DNA of 64,000 bases from Pedobacter segetis (GTDB lineage Bacteria > Bacteroidota > Bacteroidia > Sphingobacteriales > Sphingobacteriaceae), in NCBI RefSeq assembly GCF_016623585.1, contig NZ_JAEHFY010000016.1:44400-108399 (forward strand). Direction: 5' to 3'. The notes beneath the pieces are model-generated. The model did no database searches. It worked only from the letters and a program-made list of their open reading frames with translations, and was not told where the DNA came from. The position numbers and the translations under genes were made by a program. Shown here piece by piece: positions 1-9,355 of this stretch (its first letter is position 1; each line of letters begins with the position of its first letter).

Positions 1-1256
1 AAGAAGTTTTTGATACCAACGTAAAGTGCAGTAAACATAATGCTGCAGATCAACAATAGACCAACCCAACCTAATTCTAGCGCAACCCTAACGTAGCCAC
101 TATCTGGTGGAAATTGTGCCAAGAAAGAATTAGGGGCAAAACGTACCCCCCAAATGCCCGATCCGCCCAAACCGCCTCCAAAAGGATGTGTCTGTATAAA
201 AGGCTGCACCCTTTTCTGATTTAGTTTACGCACATTGTAAGAGGCATCTTCATTTGGCCTAAAAGCACTTTGGAAACGCGTTAAGGTTATGTTAGATGTG
301 GGTACATTTATCAATATCAAAAATGCGAGGCTAATGGGGATGGTTATAGCGATCAAAAATCTGTTAAGTTTTAAAACCACAAACATTAAAAATGCGGCAG
401 GCACTAAAATATAGGCCGATCTTGTGCCAGAATAAGTCATCACGGTAAGAAACAAAACAGCCATTGAGCCCAATAGAACCTTATATTTTGTTTTATAAGG
501 ACCTGTCATTAAACCTAAACATAAGAGAGCGGCAGCAGCCATGTTGTAAGAGAACGAAACGGGATCAGAGAATATCGAATTTTTTCTCCATCGTCCGTCA
601 ATAAAGTTCAAATTGATATAGAGTTGATCGTAATGGTTTTTTTCCTCGAAACCGAAAAAACCAAAATACTCTTGTTTGATTGCCCATAGTGCGGCGAAAA
701 CGCACAAGCCCAACCACAACATTAAAATGGTTCTTAAAAACTTAACGTTATCTATGTAATAAGTGAATATATAGTAAGAAAGCATTACCAAGGCCACACT
801 TCTAATGGTGTAAAGCCAAGCCAGCCTAGATGCGGCAGCCGGATTAAAAAACTGTAATATATTATAAGAAATCCAGATCACCAGTATGTAAGAAATAGGG
901 TTCTTAAAGATCCAGTAATTACGGTTATACTTTTGCTTTATAAAAAATGCCAAGGTTAAAATGGCCAACATCCCATCCATTAAGGTGCCCAAAGGGAAGG
1001 TTGTTGTAACCAAAGTGATTAAAAATATAATAAAATAAGAACCTAGCATCAAGGCTATTACTGCAAATTTAGGTTCTTTTATCACTATATATATAAATAC
1101 CGCTGCAAATGAAATTGCCAAGGGCAATAAACCGTATTTATAACCATAATTGGTAAAAATAAATGCACTTATCAATGATAGTAATACCAATACTACCAAT
1201 GAAATAGACAGCACTTTTTTATTGATGTCTTCTTTTTGCAATTCTAGATTTTCCAT
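1..1256 (-). CDS. O-antigen ligase/polymerase-like membrane protein (3' part cut by window edge)
   Basis: Open from an ATG to the window edge, giving about 418 residues without a stop; the C-terminus lies outside. The product is very hydrophobic, with about ten predicted membrane segments and a larger extracytoplasmic loop containing RWRKNSIFSDP and, further on, a HPFGGGLGGSG stretch. That layout and the 'SDP...FSYN' and 'HPFGxG' patterns fit the Wzy_C/O-antigen-ligase superfamily, which polymerises or transfers polysaccharide chains at the periplasmic face of the inner membrane. Its start overlaps the stop of the small membrane-peptide gene upstream as TAATG, so it is the last visible gene of the exopolysaccharide operon. 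Whether it acts as polymerase or ligase cannot be told from sequence. Confidence 0.75.
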   Translation of the reverse strand, partial: MENLELQKEDINKKVLSISLVVLVLLSLISAFIFTNYGYKYGLLPLAISFAAVFIYIVIKEPKFAVIALMLGSYFIIFLITLVTTTFPLGTLMDGMLAILTLAFFIKQKYNRNYWIFKNPISYILVIWISYNILQFFNPAAASRLAWLYTIRSVALVMLSYYIFTYYIDNVKFLRTILMLWLGLCVFAALWAIKQEYFGFFGFEEKNHYDQLYINLNFIDGRWRKNSIFSDPVSFSYNMAAAALLCLGLMTGPYKTKYKVLLGSMAVLFLTVMTYSGTRSAYILVPAAFLMFVVLKLNRFLIAITIPISLAFLILINVPTSNITLTRFQSAFRPNEDASYNVRKLNQKRVQPFIQTHPFGGGLGGSGIWGVRFAPNSFLAQFPPDSGYVRVALELGWVGLLLICSIMFTALYVGIKNF

Positions 1257-1387
1257 TAAAAGAATACAATTTTAAAAACGAAAAAATAAACCAAAACAGC
1301 ACAGATAACAATGGCCAATGCTCTTTTAAACCTGATCAAATTAGCTTCATTCCTTTCTTTTACCGTTCCTTTAGGGTCTATTCTCAT
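1256..1387 (-). CDS. 43-residue single-pass membrane peptide of the exopolysaccharide operon
   Basis: A short open frame starts with ATG 10 bases after the glycosyltransferase stop and ends in a TAA that shares its last base with the ATG of the ligase-like gene (TAATG). The peptide begins MRIDPKGTVKERNEANLIR and continues as one hydrophobic helix (about residues 23-43), so it would be an inner-membrane protein with a charged cytoplasmic N-terminus. Tight packing between two genes and the stop/start overlap argue that it is translated. I know no family for it. It could be a small partner of the glycosyltransferase or polymerase, or a translational coupling device. Confidence 0.6.
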   Translation of the reverse strand: MRIDPKGTVKERNEANLIRFKRALAIVICAVLVYFFVFKIVFF

Positions 1388-1397
1388 CTTAATTTAA

Positions 1398-2567
1398 TTA
1401 ATCTATTGTTTTTTGGTGTTTGGTTGCCACCGATATTTTATTTGCCGATTTAATTCTTGTTAATGATAATACTTGGTAAAACATAAATTTGGGTATCCCT
1501 ATTAATGCGCTATAAATTCTTTTATCGGTATTGCTTTTTGCCAAGGCCAAAAAAAAGCTTAACACAAAAAACAGAAGCCCTAAAAGCCAAACCAAATAAT
1601 TAAGCCCCAATATTATATTTATTGCTATTGCCATCACAGATAATAATAAAAACATAAAAAGGGGAGGCCTAAGCAGCACAAGCCCAAATAAAAACTGGTT
1701 CAATGATTTGTTTTTTATCCCTTGTGATATTAAACCAAAACCATAAGAAAAATATTTGAACCAAGTATTTATCCACCTAGATCTTTGTTTTACCAATTGA
1801 TCTTTGTGTGATGTTTTTTGATCATAAACGATCGCTTGTTTATTAAACGCTATTTGTATGTCTTGTTTTACCAACCAATTTTGTAAAACCTTATCAAATC
1901 CCGCCCCGCTCACTTTATTCTGGGTTAAGAAACTAGCATACAAATCTGATCTAAATGCCATACCAGATCCTGCCAAAGTTGCTGAAGACCCGCTCTTGAA
2001 CAATACCTCTCCATCAAAAAAATGGTAGTAAATATCTCTTGCGGCATCTAAACAAGCATAATTGGTATCCAAGTTTTTAGCTTCCCTTACACCTTGTACC
2101 GCTTTAAACCCATAGTTAAAATCTAAATTAAGTACTGATAGATAGCTTTTATCCAGTATGTTATCGCTATCCATGATGGTTATTATATCATGATTGCGGA
2201 TAAAGTGTTCTACTGCATATTGGTGCGACCCGGTATTGCTACCTATTACCCTTTCTGGTCTCAGTACAATTATCCTTTCATCATCAAAAATTAGAGACGA
2301 TATATCACAATCATCGGCAACCAAATAAACGATAAAATGCTGGTAACTTTGATTTAAAATAGAAGCAACCGCATTTTGTAGTTGAAAGGTTTCTTGGTAT
2401 GCTGTTAAAATTATTGCGTAATCTAAATTTGCTAGACCTAAATTTGCCCGAGGTTTTGCTTGCCCGCCAATTTTACTAAAACAAAACAAAGCAATAGGGA
2501 AAAATAGGTGGAACCCGATGAGGATTTGAATAACCAACCAACTGATCTCTATTGCTTCTTTTACCAT
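1398..2567 (-). CDS. Family 2 membrane glycosyltransferase (exopolysaccharide synthesis)
   Basis: The 389-residue protein has an N-terminal membrane helix (about 8-30), a GT-A catalytic domain and a C-terminal group of membrane helices (about 285-345). The sugar-nucleotide/metal motif is visible as DSD at 133-135 in TIMDSDNIL, and the acceptor-binding QxxRW motif as QRSRW at 261-265, the pattern of processive, cellulose-synthase-like family 2 enzymes. It should add sugars to a polysaccharide at the inner membrane; donor and linkage are unknown. The ATG directly follows the TAA of the chain-length gene upstream, so the two are cotranscribed and probably translationally coupled. Confidence 0.85.
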   Translation of the reverse strand: MVKEAIEISWLVIQILIGFHLFFPIALFCFSKIGGQAKPRANLGLANLDYAIILTAYQETFQLQNAVASILNQSYQHFIVYLVADDCDISSLIFDDERIIVLRPERVIGSNTGSHQYAVEHFIRNHDIITIMDSDNILDKSYLSVLNLDFNYGFKAVQGVREAKNLDTNYACLDAARDIYYHFFDGEVLFKSGSSATLAGSGMAFRSDLYASFLTQNKVSGAGFDKVLQNWLVKQDIQIAFNKQAIVYDQKTSHKDQLVKQRSRWINTWFKYFSYGFGLISQGIKNKSLNQFLFGLVLLRPPLFMFLLLSVMAIAINIILGLNYLVWLLGLLFFVLSFFLALAKSNTDKRIYSALIGIPKFMFYQVLSLTRIKSANKISVATKHQKTID

Positions 2568-4766
2568 TTATTCTATAAAGTTAGCATTAAAATTACTTTC
2601 TGTTTTGATATTAGTTTCTGCCGATACCTTGTTGATAACCCAGCCTATAAACTGCCCGTTTAAAGATTTTAAGTAATTGATATGTTGTTTTTTACCCGTG
2701 GTTAAACTTTGGTTTGCTTCAAATACGCCCATTACCCTATCAGAAATGGAATTCCATTCTTTTGCTTTACTCAATGTTTCTAAAGAAGGTGTCTCTACTA
2801 AGATTAGATCAAACTCAGATCTTAGCTGATCAAAACGCTGTTTAACGGTTTCTTCATCTGCAATCTCGAATAATGATTTATCCTCTCCTTTATTTCCCAT
2901 AACCATTATCCCTGCGCTAAACTCGGCAGATCCCAAATTCCCGCTCTTTAAATAGTCTTCGATAAAAAATTTAGAATTAGAGTTTTCCGTAATACTAGGA
3001 TGGTCGAAATTGCCATCAATTAAAAGTACTTTTTTGCTGATTACCACATAAGAATAAGCAATACAAGCCACCAATAAGGTTTTACCTTCAGAGTTGTTCA
3101 TACTTGTGATATTTAAAACCTGCCCCTTGGTGTTTACCTTTGGTACCATTTCCCTGCTAATCTCATACCTGGCAGATCTTAACTGTTTTTTGAGTTCTTG
3201 CATTTCTGGGTTAGAGTGCAGATTGCTCCATATCTCTTTTAAAGCCAAACTTGTAGAATTTACACGGTTTATTTTACCCAAAACCGGTATTTCTGTAATT
3301 TGTGCAAGCTCTCTTGGCGTACCGATCTTATTATCAAAATAAAAGATGATAAAGAAAACCAATAAGCAAAAAACAAAACTGATGATGCCGCTTAAAATGA
3401 TCAACAGCATTTTTTTGGATGGTAGTTCTACCCCGGGGTTTGCCACTTGCACCTGCCTCAATCTTGATGTTAGGCTTGCCTCTAAACTGGCATCGTTGTA
3501 TTTATCCAAAATATCAAGGTATTCCTTACTTGAGATATCGATTTTACGCTCTAAAGATTGTATCACTGCTTCATGGGGAACCAATTTATCAAATCGGTTA
3601 TTCATATCCGCCAATTCTCTTTTCAAAAGCCCTAAACTATACCTGGCAATATCATACTCTACCTGAAGGCCTAATTTTTTGGTTATTAGATCCCTTTTTT
3701 GGTTCAAAGGATTATCTATGTATTTATCGGATGCCGTAAGTATCTGCTTGTTCATGATATCCATCAAAGAGTCTATCGATGTTTTGTAAGATTCATCAAA
3801 GCCACTTTGCACATACTTCTCTGTAACAATGCCCAACTCTTTTTTGGTTTGTACCAAGGCTTGGTTTATTTTGGTTAGAGATGCTTCAAAATACCTTCTT
3901 TGGTTGGGGTCAAATTGTTTGTCTATGTTTGATATGGTACTTTTTAAAGAGATGATATCTTTTTCTGCCTCTTGTTCTCTTCTTTCGTACTCGGCAGAAA
4001 GCTCGTACATCTTTCTAGATTGCTCTTGCAGATTGATGATCCTGTTCTTTATCTTGTACTGTTTTAATGCCTGTACGTTTTTGTTAAGGGTATCACTTTT
4101 TTGCTGAGCCTTTTGCGACAAGAATTTTACCGCTTTTGTTTGGTTCTCTTTTAAGATAGATGTATAATAGGTTACAAACTCTGTACATTCTGTATTTACA
4201 ACAAAAGCAGATAGTTCTGGCGTTTCTGAAGTATATTTTACAGAAATGAAATCGCTATTCTCTAATCTGTCTGCACTTAAATTATCCAGAATATCCTCAG
4301 AGGTATAATTCATAGATTTCAAAACGTCATAGAGATTTTTGTTGTCATCATTAAACCTATTGATCGGTTCCCTTAAAGAGAATTTTCTTTTAAAACTGTT
4401 TAAAAGCTTTCTCCTATCAACCTCAGATAAATCTTTGATCTTTCCGCTCCATTCTCTAAAAGGCTTATCAGAAGTTAGGTCATGGATGATCAACTGATAG
4501 GAAACCATGTTTACTATCTTTTGCAACTTCATAATCTCTATCAAGTTACTAAACTCTCTAATTACGCTGCCTTCCTGCTTATCGGCAGTATTTGATAAAA
4601 CCTGTGTTTCATCTACTATGCCTGTTGCAATTTGCCCCTCTGCCACATATTGATCTTCTAGGTTGCGCACTAGAAAAAAAGCAATAATGATGGTGATGAT
4701 CGGGACCGATACGATTACAAACCTATACTTGTACAGTAGCTTATAAAACTTTTTTAATTCTTCCAT
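2568..4766 (-). CDS. Wzz/Wzc-like exopolysaccharide chain-length protein with ATPase domain
   Basis: The 732-residue protein has two membrane helices (about 16-33 and 455-478) enclosing a long, coiled-coil-rich periplasmic domain, the layout of polysaccharide co-polymerases. A cytoplasmic BY-kinase-like domain follows. Its P-loop is NSEGKT (GKT at 561-563), the Walker A' strand reads VLLIDGNFDHP, and a Walker B-like strand reads LILVETPS. In active bacterial tyrosine kinases the A' strand normally ends in two acidic residues plus R/P (for example DADLRRP), and a tyrosine cluster closes the protein. Here the tail ends NFNANFIE with no tyrosine cluster. It probably controls polymer length or export, but autophosphorylation of a Y-tail is unlikely. 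It overlaps the TolC-like gene upstream as TAATG. Confidence 0.85.
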   Translation of the reverse strand: MEELKKFYKLLYKYRFVIVSVPIITIIIAFFLVRNLEDQYVAEGQIATGIVDETQVLSNTADKQEGSVIREFSNLIEIMKLQKIVNMVSYQLIIHDLTSDKPFREWSGKIKDLSEVDRRKLLNSFKRKFSLREPINRFNDDNKNLYDVLKSMNYTSEDILDNLSADRLENSDFISVKYTSETPELSAFVVNTECTEFVTYYTSILKENQTKAVKFLSQKAQQKSDTLNKNVQALKQYKIKNRIINLQEQSRKMYELSAEYERREQEAEKDIISLKSTISNIDKQFDPNQRRYFEASLTKINQALVQTKKELGIVTEKYVQSGFDESYKTSIDSLMDIMNKQILTASDKYIDNPLNQKRDLITKKLGLQVEYDIARYSLGLLKRELADMNNRFDKLVPHEAVIQSLERKIDISSKEYLDILDKYNDASLEASLTSRLRQVQVANPGVELPSKKMLLIILSGIISFVFCLLVFFIIFYFDNKIGTPRELAQITEIPVLGKINRVNSTSLALKEIWSNLHSNPEMQELKKQLRSARYEISREMVPKVNTKGQVLNITSMNNSEGKTLLVACIAYSYVVISKKVLLIDGNFDHPSITENSNSKFFIEDYLKSGNLGSAEFSAGIMVMGNKGEDKSLFEIADEETVKQRFDQLRSEFDLILVETPSLETLSKAKEWNSISDRVMGVFEANQSLTTGKKQHINYLKSLNGQFIGWVINKVSAETNIKTESNFNANFIE

Positions 4767-5458
4767 TATTTGATGTCTTCTAGTTTGGTTATGGTTAATT
4801 CTTCTATAGAAGCTTTTGCGGTAAGGTAATTTGCCTCTGCCTCTAGTTTTTGTTTACTGATACTGCTAAAGTTTACCAATGCTTCGCTATAAACCCTAAA
4901 CTCTACTTCACCTCTTTCATACTTTACCCTCAAATCATTCAAAAGCCCTTCCGCATCTTGCACACTTTTAGAAAAAAGTTTAACCGTATTAAGCTCTTGT
5001 ATATAAAGAAAGTATCTTTTCTTAACCTCTATCTCTAAGGTTTGTGCATATTGGCTTTCATTGGCCTCTGTTAACAGAAGTTGTTGCTTTGCAATTTTTA
5101 TCTTGTTTGGTTTCTGTAATATATCTGCCACGTTAATGTTAACACCAAATTGGTAGCCAGTAAAAAATCTGGGATCTACAAAATTGATGGTGTTATTGGG
5201 TGATGATAAATAAGAAAAGTTAAGCGGGGAAAACCAATTTAGTTTTTGGCCCTTAATGTTAAGGTTATCGATGTTTTTTTGAATCTCATATTGTTTTACG
5301 ATAGGGTAATTCTGCCTGGCGGTTGCCAACAGCTTTTCTAAAAAAAGATAATTAACATCTTGCACCATACTTTGCTGCGCTTTTACCTTAGGCGTAAATA
5401 CCACAAAAGCCAAAACAATCAGTAACAAACAATTAATTTTTTTAAGAGAGCAATTCAT
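4766..5458 (-). CDS. Half-length TolC/OEP-like outer-membrane protein
   Basis: The 230-residue protein has a signal peptide ending near AFVVFTPKVKAQQ. It resembles one repeat of the outer-membrane efflux (OEP/TolC) family: long amphipathic helices (about 35-70, 115-155, 160-225) around a short beta-strand section with FTGYQFGVNINVADIL. A full TolC protein has two such repeats and about 430-480 residues, so this is about half size. It opens the exopolysaccharide operon, and its stop overlaps the chain-length gene as TAATG. By position it should help export through the outer membrane, perhaps as a homo-oligomer with doubled stoichiometry. Start and stop are clean, so it does not look truncated by mutation. 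Confidence 0.7.
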   Translation of the reverse strand: MNCSLKKINCLLLIVLAFVVFTPKVKAQQSMVQDVNYLFLEKLLATARQNYPIVKQYEIQKNIDNLNIKGQKLNWFSPLNFSYLSSPNNTINFVDPRFFTGYQFGVNINVADILQKPNKIKIAKQQLLLTEANESQYAQTLEIEVKKRYFLYIQELNTVKLFSKSVQDAEGLLNDLRVKYERGEVEFRVYSEALVNFSSISKQKLEAEANYLTAKASIEELTITKLEDIK

Positions 5459-5868
5459 GTTATTTCGTTTACGTTTAGAAGCTAAAAAAAAGCTTATGCC
5501 TTTTAACGCTTTATCCCCAACTTAATACAATATAATGCCAACTTTGCCTCTTAACATAAAATCTAAAAGGTAGTGGGCTTTGAAGATAACCAAGCCTACT
5601 TTAAGGTTATGGATGGTTTTTATCCAAGAAATACGCTACTGGGATAGAAGTTGATTATCGGGGAATTTTATACCTAATTGTGGAAATTAATTCTTTAAGA
5701 ATTTTATAGAGCAACTTTTTTTACCATCGCAAAAAAAGAATAAATATTAGCATATAATGCACAGGGATGGCTATGGATAAAACATCTCAAAAAACTGGTT
5801 TAGTGGTTTGATATTTGGTTATATGATAACGCAATTGTAAAATTGTACTCAACTAAACAACGCTCAGT
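5459..5868. other. 410-base divergent intergenic region
   Basis: This gap separates the leftward exopolysaccharide operon from the rightward T9SS surface operon, so it should hold promoters in both directions. I find one credible promoter, facing right. No open frame with coding character and no strong hairpin is apparent. Confidence 0.6.
5814..5845 (+). promoter_or_regulatory. Bacteroidetes-type promoter for the lectin/PorP/OmpA operon
   Basis: TTTG at 5814-5817 is followed by 20 bases and then TAAAATTG at 5838-5845. The known Bacteroidetes sigma-ABfr consensus is TTTG, 19-21 bases, TAnnTTTG, so this has one mismatch in the -7 box. The predicted transcript would start about 20 bases before the ATG. 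Confidence 0.45.
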
Positions 5869-8409
5869 ATGAAAATTAAATCTTTACCAAGTCTTATCTT
5901 GACTATGGTATTTGTGCTAACGAGTTTATTAACAAAAGCACAGTTACCCTATTTCCAAAGTTTTAAAGAGACAACTGCAAACAATATCCAATTTGGGGGT
6001 TCGCCAACTGCAGTTTTAACTGCAGCCGCAGGTATAGATGCGCCAGGGGCAGGGTACTTAAGGTTAACAAACGGTTTGCTTAACCAAAAAGGATACGTTT
6101 ACGGAACAGATAATTTTTCTACCAACCAAGGTTTAAGTATTTCTTTTGAGTATTTCACTTACGGAGGTAGCGGTGCCGATGGGATCTGTTTCTTTTTATT
6201 TGATGCAACCGCCAGCCCGTTTAATATTGGCGGTTTTGGCGGTTCTTTGGGTTATGCCCAATTTAATCTTACCGATCCGGTTTCGCCAGGGGTTAGTAAG
6301 GGTTATATAGGTGTTGCATTAGATGAATTTGGAAACTTTCCTAACCCAAGGGAAGGTAGGCAAGGTGGGATCGTTGGCCCAGGCTTATACGGTATATCAT
6401 CCAAATCTGTTGTACTAAGGGGCAAAGGTAATGGTGCCGCACAAACCCCAGATAATTATAGATACCTAACCTCTGTAAGCGCAAGTGATAAAGGGGTAGA
6501 TTTGGTTGATGATGGTGCAGCAACCATGCGTTCGCCGGATAGCACACAATTGGGCTACAGAAAAGCTTACATAGATTTACAACCAAACGTTAACGGTGGT
6601 TACAATGTTTCTGTTAGGATAAAGGTAGGGGGCACACCTACAAAAACTACTACGGTTATAGATAATTATTATTATCCCGATGCTGCACCAGCATTGGTAA
6701 GATATGGTATCGCATCATCCACAGGTGATCTAACCAATTTCCACGAGATCAGAAATGTTAGGATTGATATTTATCAGCGTCCGTTTACCAGCCCAATAGC
6801 GCTGAACGATCAAATTACCGAGTGCGCAGGAAAAACAAGTACTATTAATGTTGCAGGTAATGATGCCTCTACAAACCCGGGCGGCAATATCGATCTAAAT
6901 TCTATAGATCTAGATCCTTTTGTCTCTGGCGAACAAAAAAGCTTTTTAGTTGCAGGCAAAGGTGTGTTTACCGCCAATAATGACGGTACGGTTACTTTTA
7001 CCCCTTTAAACAGCAGCGTAACCGGAACTGTTACTGTTAAATATACCATTTCAGATAACTTTGGTTATAAATCTGCTCCAGCAACCATTACCATTGCAGA
7101 ACCTGTAACAACCATCATGGCAAATGCGGGTATAGACCAGCTGATAAACATTGGTTCACCAACAGGTACTACTACCATCACGGGTAACTCGCCTGCAAAC
7201 TCTACCAGTAAATGGGTGCAAAAATCAGGTCCTAATGGTGCGGTAATAAATTCTCCTAACGCTGCATCCACAGCCATAACAGGGCCAAACGGAACGTATG
7301 TTTTCACTTATACGCTAACAGCCCAAAGCCAGTGTCCGGTTACAGATGATATTCAGGTTATTATCAATGCTATCCCAGTTGCTGTTAATGATATTGTAAA
7401 CGGGAATGTAAATTCGCCAACACAAATAAATGTTATTAATAACGATACGGATAGAGACGGAAACGCAACAATTGATAATACTAGCGTAGTGATCAAAACG
7501 CAGCCAACTAACGGAACGCTAACGGTTAACCCAACAACAGGTGTAGTTACTTATACCCCAAATGCGGGTTACTCTGGGCCAGATAGCTTTACTTATACCG
7601 TTAAGGATAATAGAGGAGCAGAATCTAACCCTGCAACAGTTACTATTGCAGTGCCGGCACCCCCTAAAATAGGTTTGGCAAAATCTCTTTTAAGTATCGA
7701 TAATCAAGCAGATGGTTCTTTTAATGTGAAGTTCCAATTCAATATTAAAAATTATGGGAATGTGGTGTTACAAGATATATCTCTTAAAGATGATTTGGCC
7801 GCTGCTTTTCCCGGCACAACCATCAGGGTTATAACTCTAGCTTCTACCGGAGCAAACAATTTAAACACCAATAACGCTTTTAACGGAACTTCTATAACAG
7901 AACTATTAACGGGAAACAATCAATTACCTAGTGGCGCAACGGCACAAGTAGAGCTTTTAGTTAATATTCTTATCCCTGGTAACAACTTTAGTTTTACTAA
8001 CACTTCATTTGTAGAAGGAGCATCCGTTACCGATGGGACAAAAACCACGGATCAATCTACAGACGGCGTTACTCCAGATCCAATAACACCTGGCGATGTA
8101 ACCCCAGCCGTTCCAACACCTGTTAAATTTATTGTAGATAAGATATTTATTCCGGGCGGGTTCTCTCCAAACGGAGATGGCACCAATGATAAATTTGTGA
8201 TTCCTAACGCGGGCTTAACCCCCGTAGATCTTGAGGTTTACAACCGTTGGGGAAACATAGTTTACAAATCTGCAGATTATTTAAATACTTGGAACGGAAC
8301 CTCTAATAAGGGTTTATTGATTGGCCAGGATTTACCCGTAGGCACTTACTATTACATAGTGGTTTACAACGGTAAAAAATACAATGGATACCTAACTCTA
8401 AACAGATAA
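5869..8409 (+). CDS. T9SS-secreted surface adhesin with lectin, cadherin-like and CHU_C domains
   Basis: The 846-residue protein starts with a 25-residue signal peptide ending TKAQ. Residues about 26-300 resemble an L-type (legume-like) lectin domain (ADGICFFLFD, GYIGVALDEFGNF). Then come Ig/cadherin-like beta-domains, including the typical VNDTDRDG/TYTPNAGYSGPDSFTYTV pattern near 505-600, and a DUF11-like section near 605-715. The C-terminus (about 755-846: PGGFSPNGDGTNDKF, VYNRWGNIVYKS) is a gliding-motility-type CHU_C domain, a known type B T9SS signal. It is therefore predicted to be exported across the outer membrane and displayed on the cell, like a small SprB. The PorP/SprF-like gene directly behind it is the usual partner of such cargo. 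Ligand unknown. Confidence 0.85.
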   Translation: MKIKSLPSLILTMVFVLTSLLTKAQLPYFQSFKETTANNIQFGGSPTAVLTAAAGIDAPGAGYLRLTNGLLNQKGYVYGTDNFSTNQGLSISFEYFTYGGSGADGICFFLFDATASPFNIGGFGGSLGYAQFNLTDPVSPGVSKGYIGVALDEFGNFPNPREGRQGGIVGPGLYGISSKSVVLRGKGNGAAQTPDNYRYLTSVSASDKGVDLVDDGAATMRSPDSTQLGYRKAYIDLQPNVNGGYNVSVRIKVGGTPTKTTTVIDNYYYPDAAPALVRYGIASSTGDLTNFHEIRNVRIDIYQRPFTSPIALNDQITECAGKTSTINVAGNDASTNPGGNIDLNSIDLDPFVSGEQKSFLVAGKGVFTANNDGTVTFTPLNSSVTGTVTVKYTISDNFGYKSAPATITIAEPVTTIMANAGIDQLINIGSPTGTTTITGNSPANSTSKWVQKSGPNGAVINSPNAASTAITGPNGTYVFTYTLTAQSQCPVTDDIQVIINAIPVAVNDIVNGNVNSPTQINVINNDTDRDGNATIDNTSVVIKTQPTNGTLTVNPTTGVVTYTPNAGYSGPDSFTYTVKDNRGAESNPATVTIAVPAPPKIGLAKSLLSIDNQADGSFNVKFQFNIKNYGNVVLQDISLKDDLAAAFPGTTIRVITLASTGANNLNTNNAFNGTSITELLTGNNQLPSGATAQVELLVNILIPGNNFSFTNTSFVEGASVTDGTKTTDQSTDGVTPDPITPGDVTPAVPTPVKFIVDKIFIPGGFSPNGDGTNDKFVIPNAGLTPVDLEVYNRWGNIVYKSADYLNTWNGTSNKGLLIGQDLPVGTYYYIVVYNGKKYNGYLTLNR

Positions 8410-8414
8410 ACATC

Positions 8415-9344
8415 ATGAAAAAAATTATATATAAGAGCATTTTCTTTTTGTTGCTGATAGGTTTTGCCAAACAATCCGAAGCACAACAAGATGCCATGTA
8501 CACACAGTACATGTTTAATACCTTGGCCATCAACCCTGCCTATGCAGGTAGTAGAAATGTAGTTTCTGCAACCGCTTTATATCGCAACCAATGGACAGGT
8601 TATGACGGTGCGCCAAAAACTAGCACTTTCTCAATAGATGCCCCCGTTAACGATAAAAAGATTGGGTTGGGCTTACAGATTTTTAACGATAGGTTGGGTA
8701 TTACCAATACAACCGGTCTGGTTTTATCATCTGCTTATAGGATAAGAATGGAAAAAGGGACATTGTCTTTTGGCTTACAAGGCAGCTTGAACATTAGAAA
8801 AGCCGATTATACCCAAGTAAAACTAGATCCCACGGGCACTTCTATAGACCCAGCTTTTCAAGAATTTGTTAAAAGAACAAACTTCAATATCGGGAGTGGT
8901 ATATATTATAATTCGGATAAGTTTTATTTGGGATTATCGGCTCCAGAGCTTTTAGCAACTTTATACGGTGCACAATCTTCATCTGGGCTTTCTACACAGC
9001 AGATACATCTCTTTTTGGCTGCCGGTTTTGTTGCCTCTTTATCAGATGATTTAAAGCTTAAACCTTCTGTTTTGATAAAACAAGTAAAAGGCGCACCAAT
9101 TGAAGGTGATCTAAATGCTGTTTTTTGGATTAAAGATATACTTGGTATTGGAGGGCAATACCGTACCAATGCAGATATTTCTGGTTTGTTAGAATTACAA
9201 GTAACGCCACAAATAAGAATTGGTTATTCTTATGATCACAGTACCACAAAATTACAGAGTTTTAACAGCGGCAGTCATGAGATTATGTTGCGTTATGAGT
9301 TTGGTTTTGAGAAAGATAAATTTATTTCACCTAGATTCTTTTAA
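8415..9344 (+). CDS. PorP/SprF-family T9SS outer-membrane protein
   Basis: The 309-residue protein has a signal peptide ending near SEAQQ and the family opening DAMYTQYMFNTLAINPAYAGSR (shown here only to mark the motif QYMFN..NPAYAGSR), followed by an outer-membrane beta-barrel with alternating strands to the C-terminus. PorP/SprF proteins are outer-membrane partners needed for secretion or attachment of SprB-like CHU_C cargo. It lies 5 bases behind the adhesin gene and ahead of the OmpA-type gene, so the three form one operon and probably one surface machine. Confidence 0.9.
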   Translation: MKKIIYKSIFFLLLIGFAKQSEAQQDAMYTQYMFNTLAINPAYAGSRNVVSATALYRNQWTGYDGAPKTSTFSIDAPVNDKKIGLGLQIFNDRLGITNTTGLVLSSAYRIRMEKGTLSFGLQGSLNIRKADYTQVKLDPTGTSIDPAFQEFVKRTNFNIGSGIYYNSDKFYLGLSAPELLATLYGAQSSSGLSTQQIHLFLAAGFVASLSDDLKLKPSVLIKQVKGAPIEGDLNAVFWIKDILGIGGQYRTNADISGLLELQVTPQIRIGYSYDHSTTKLQSFNSGSHEIMLRYEFGFEKDKFISPRFF

Positions 9345-9355
9345 CGATATTGAAA

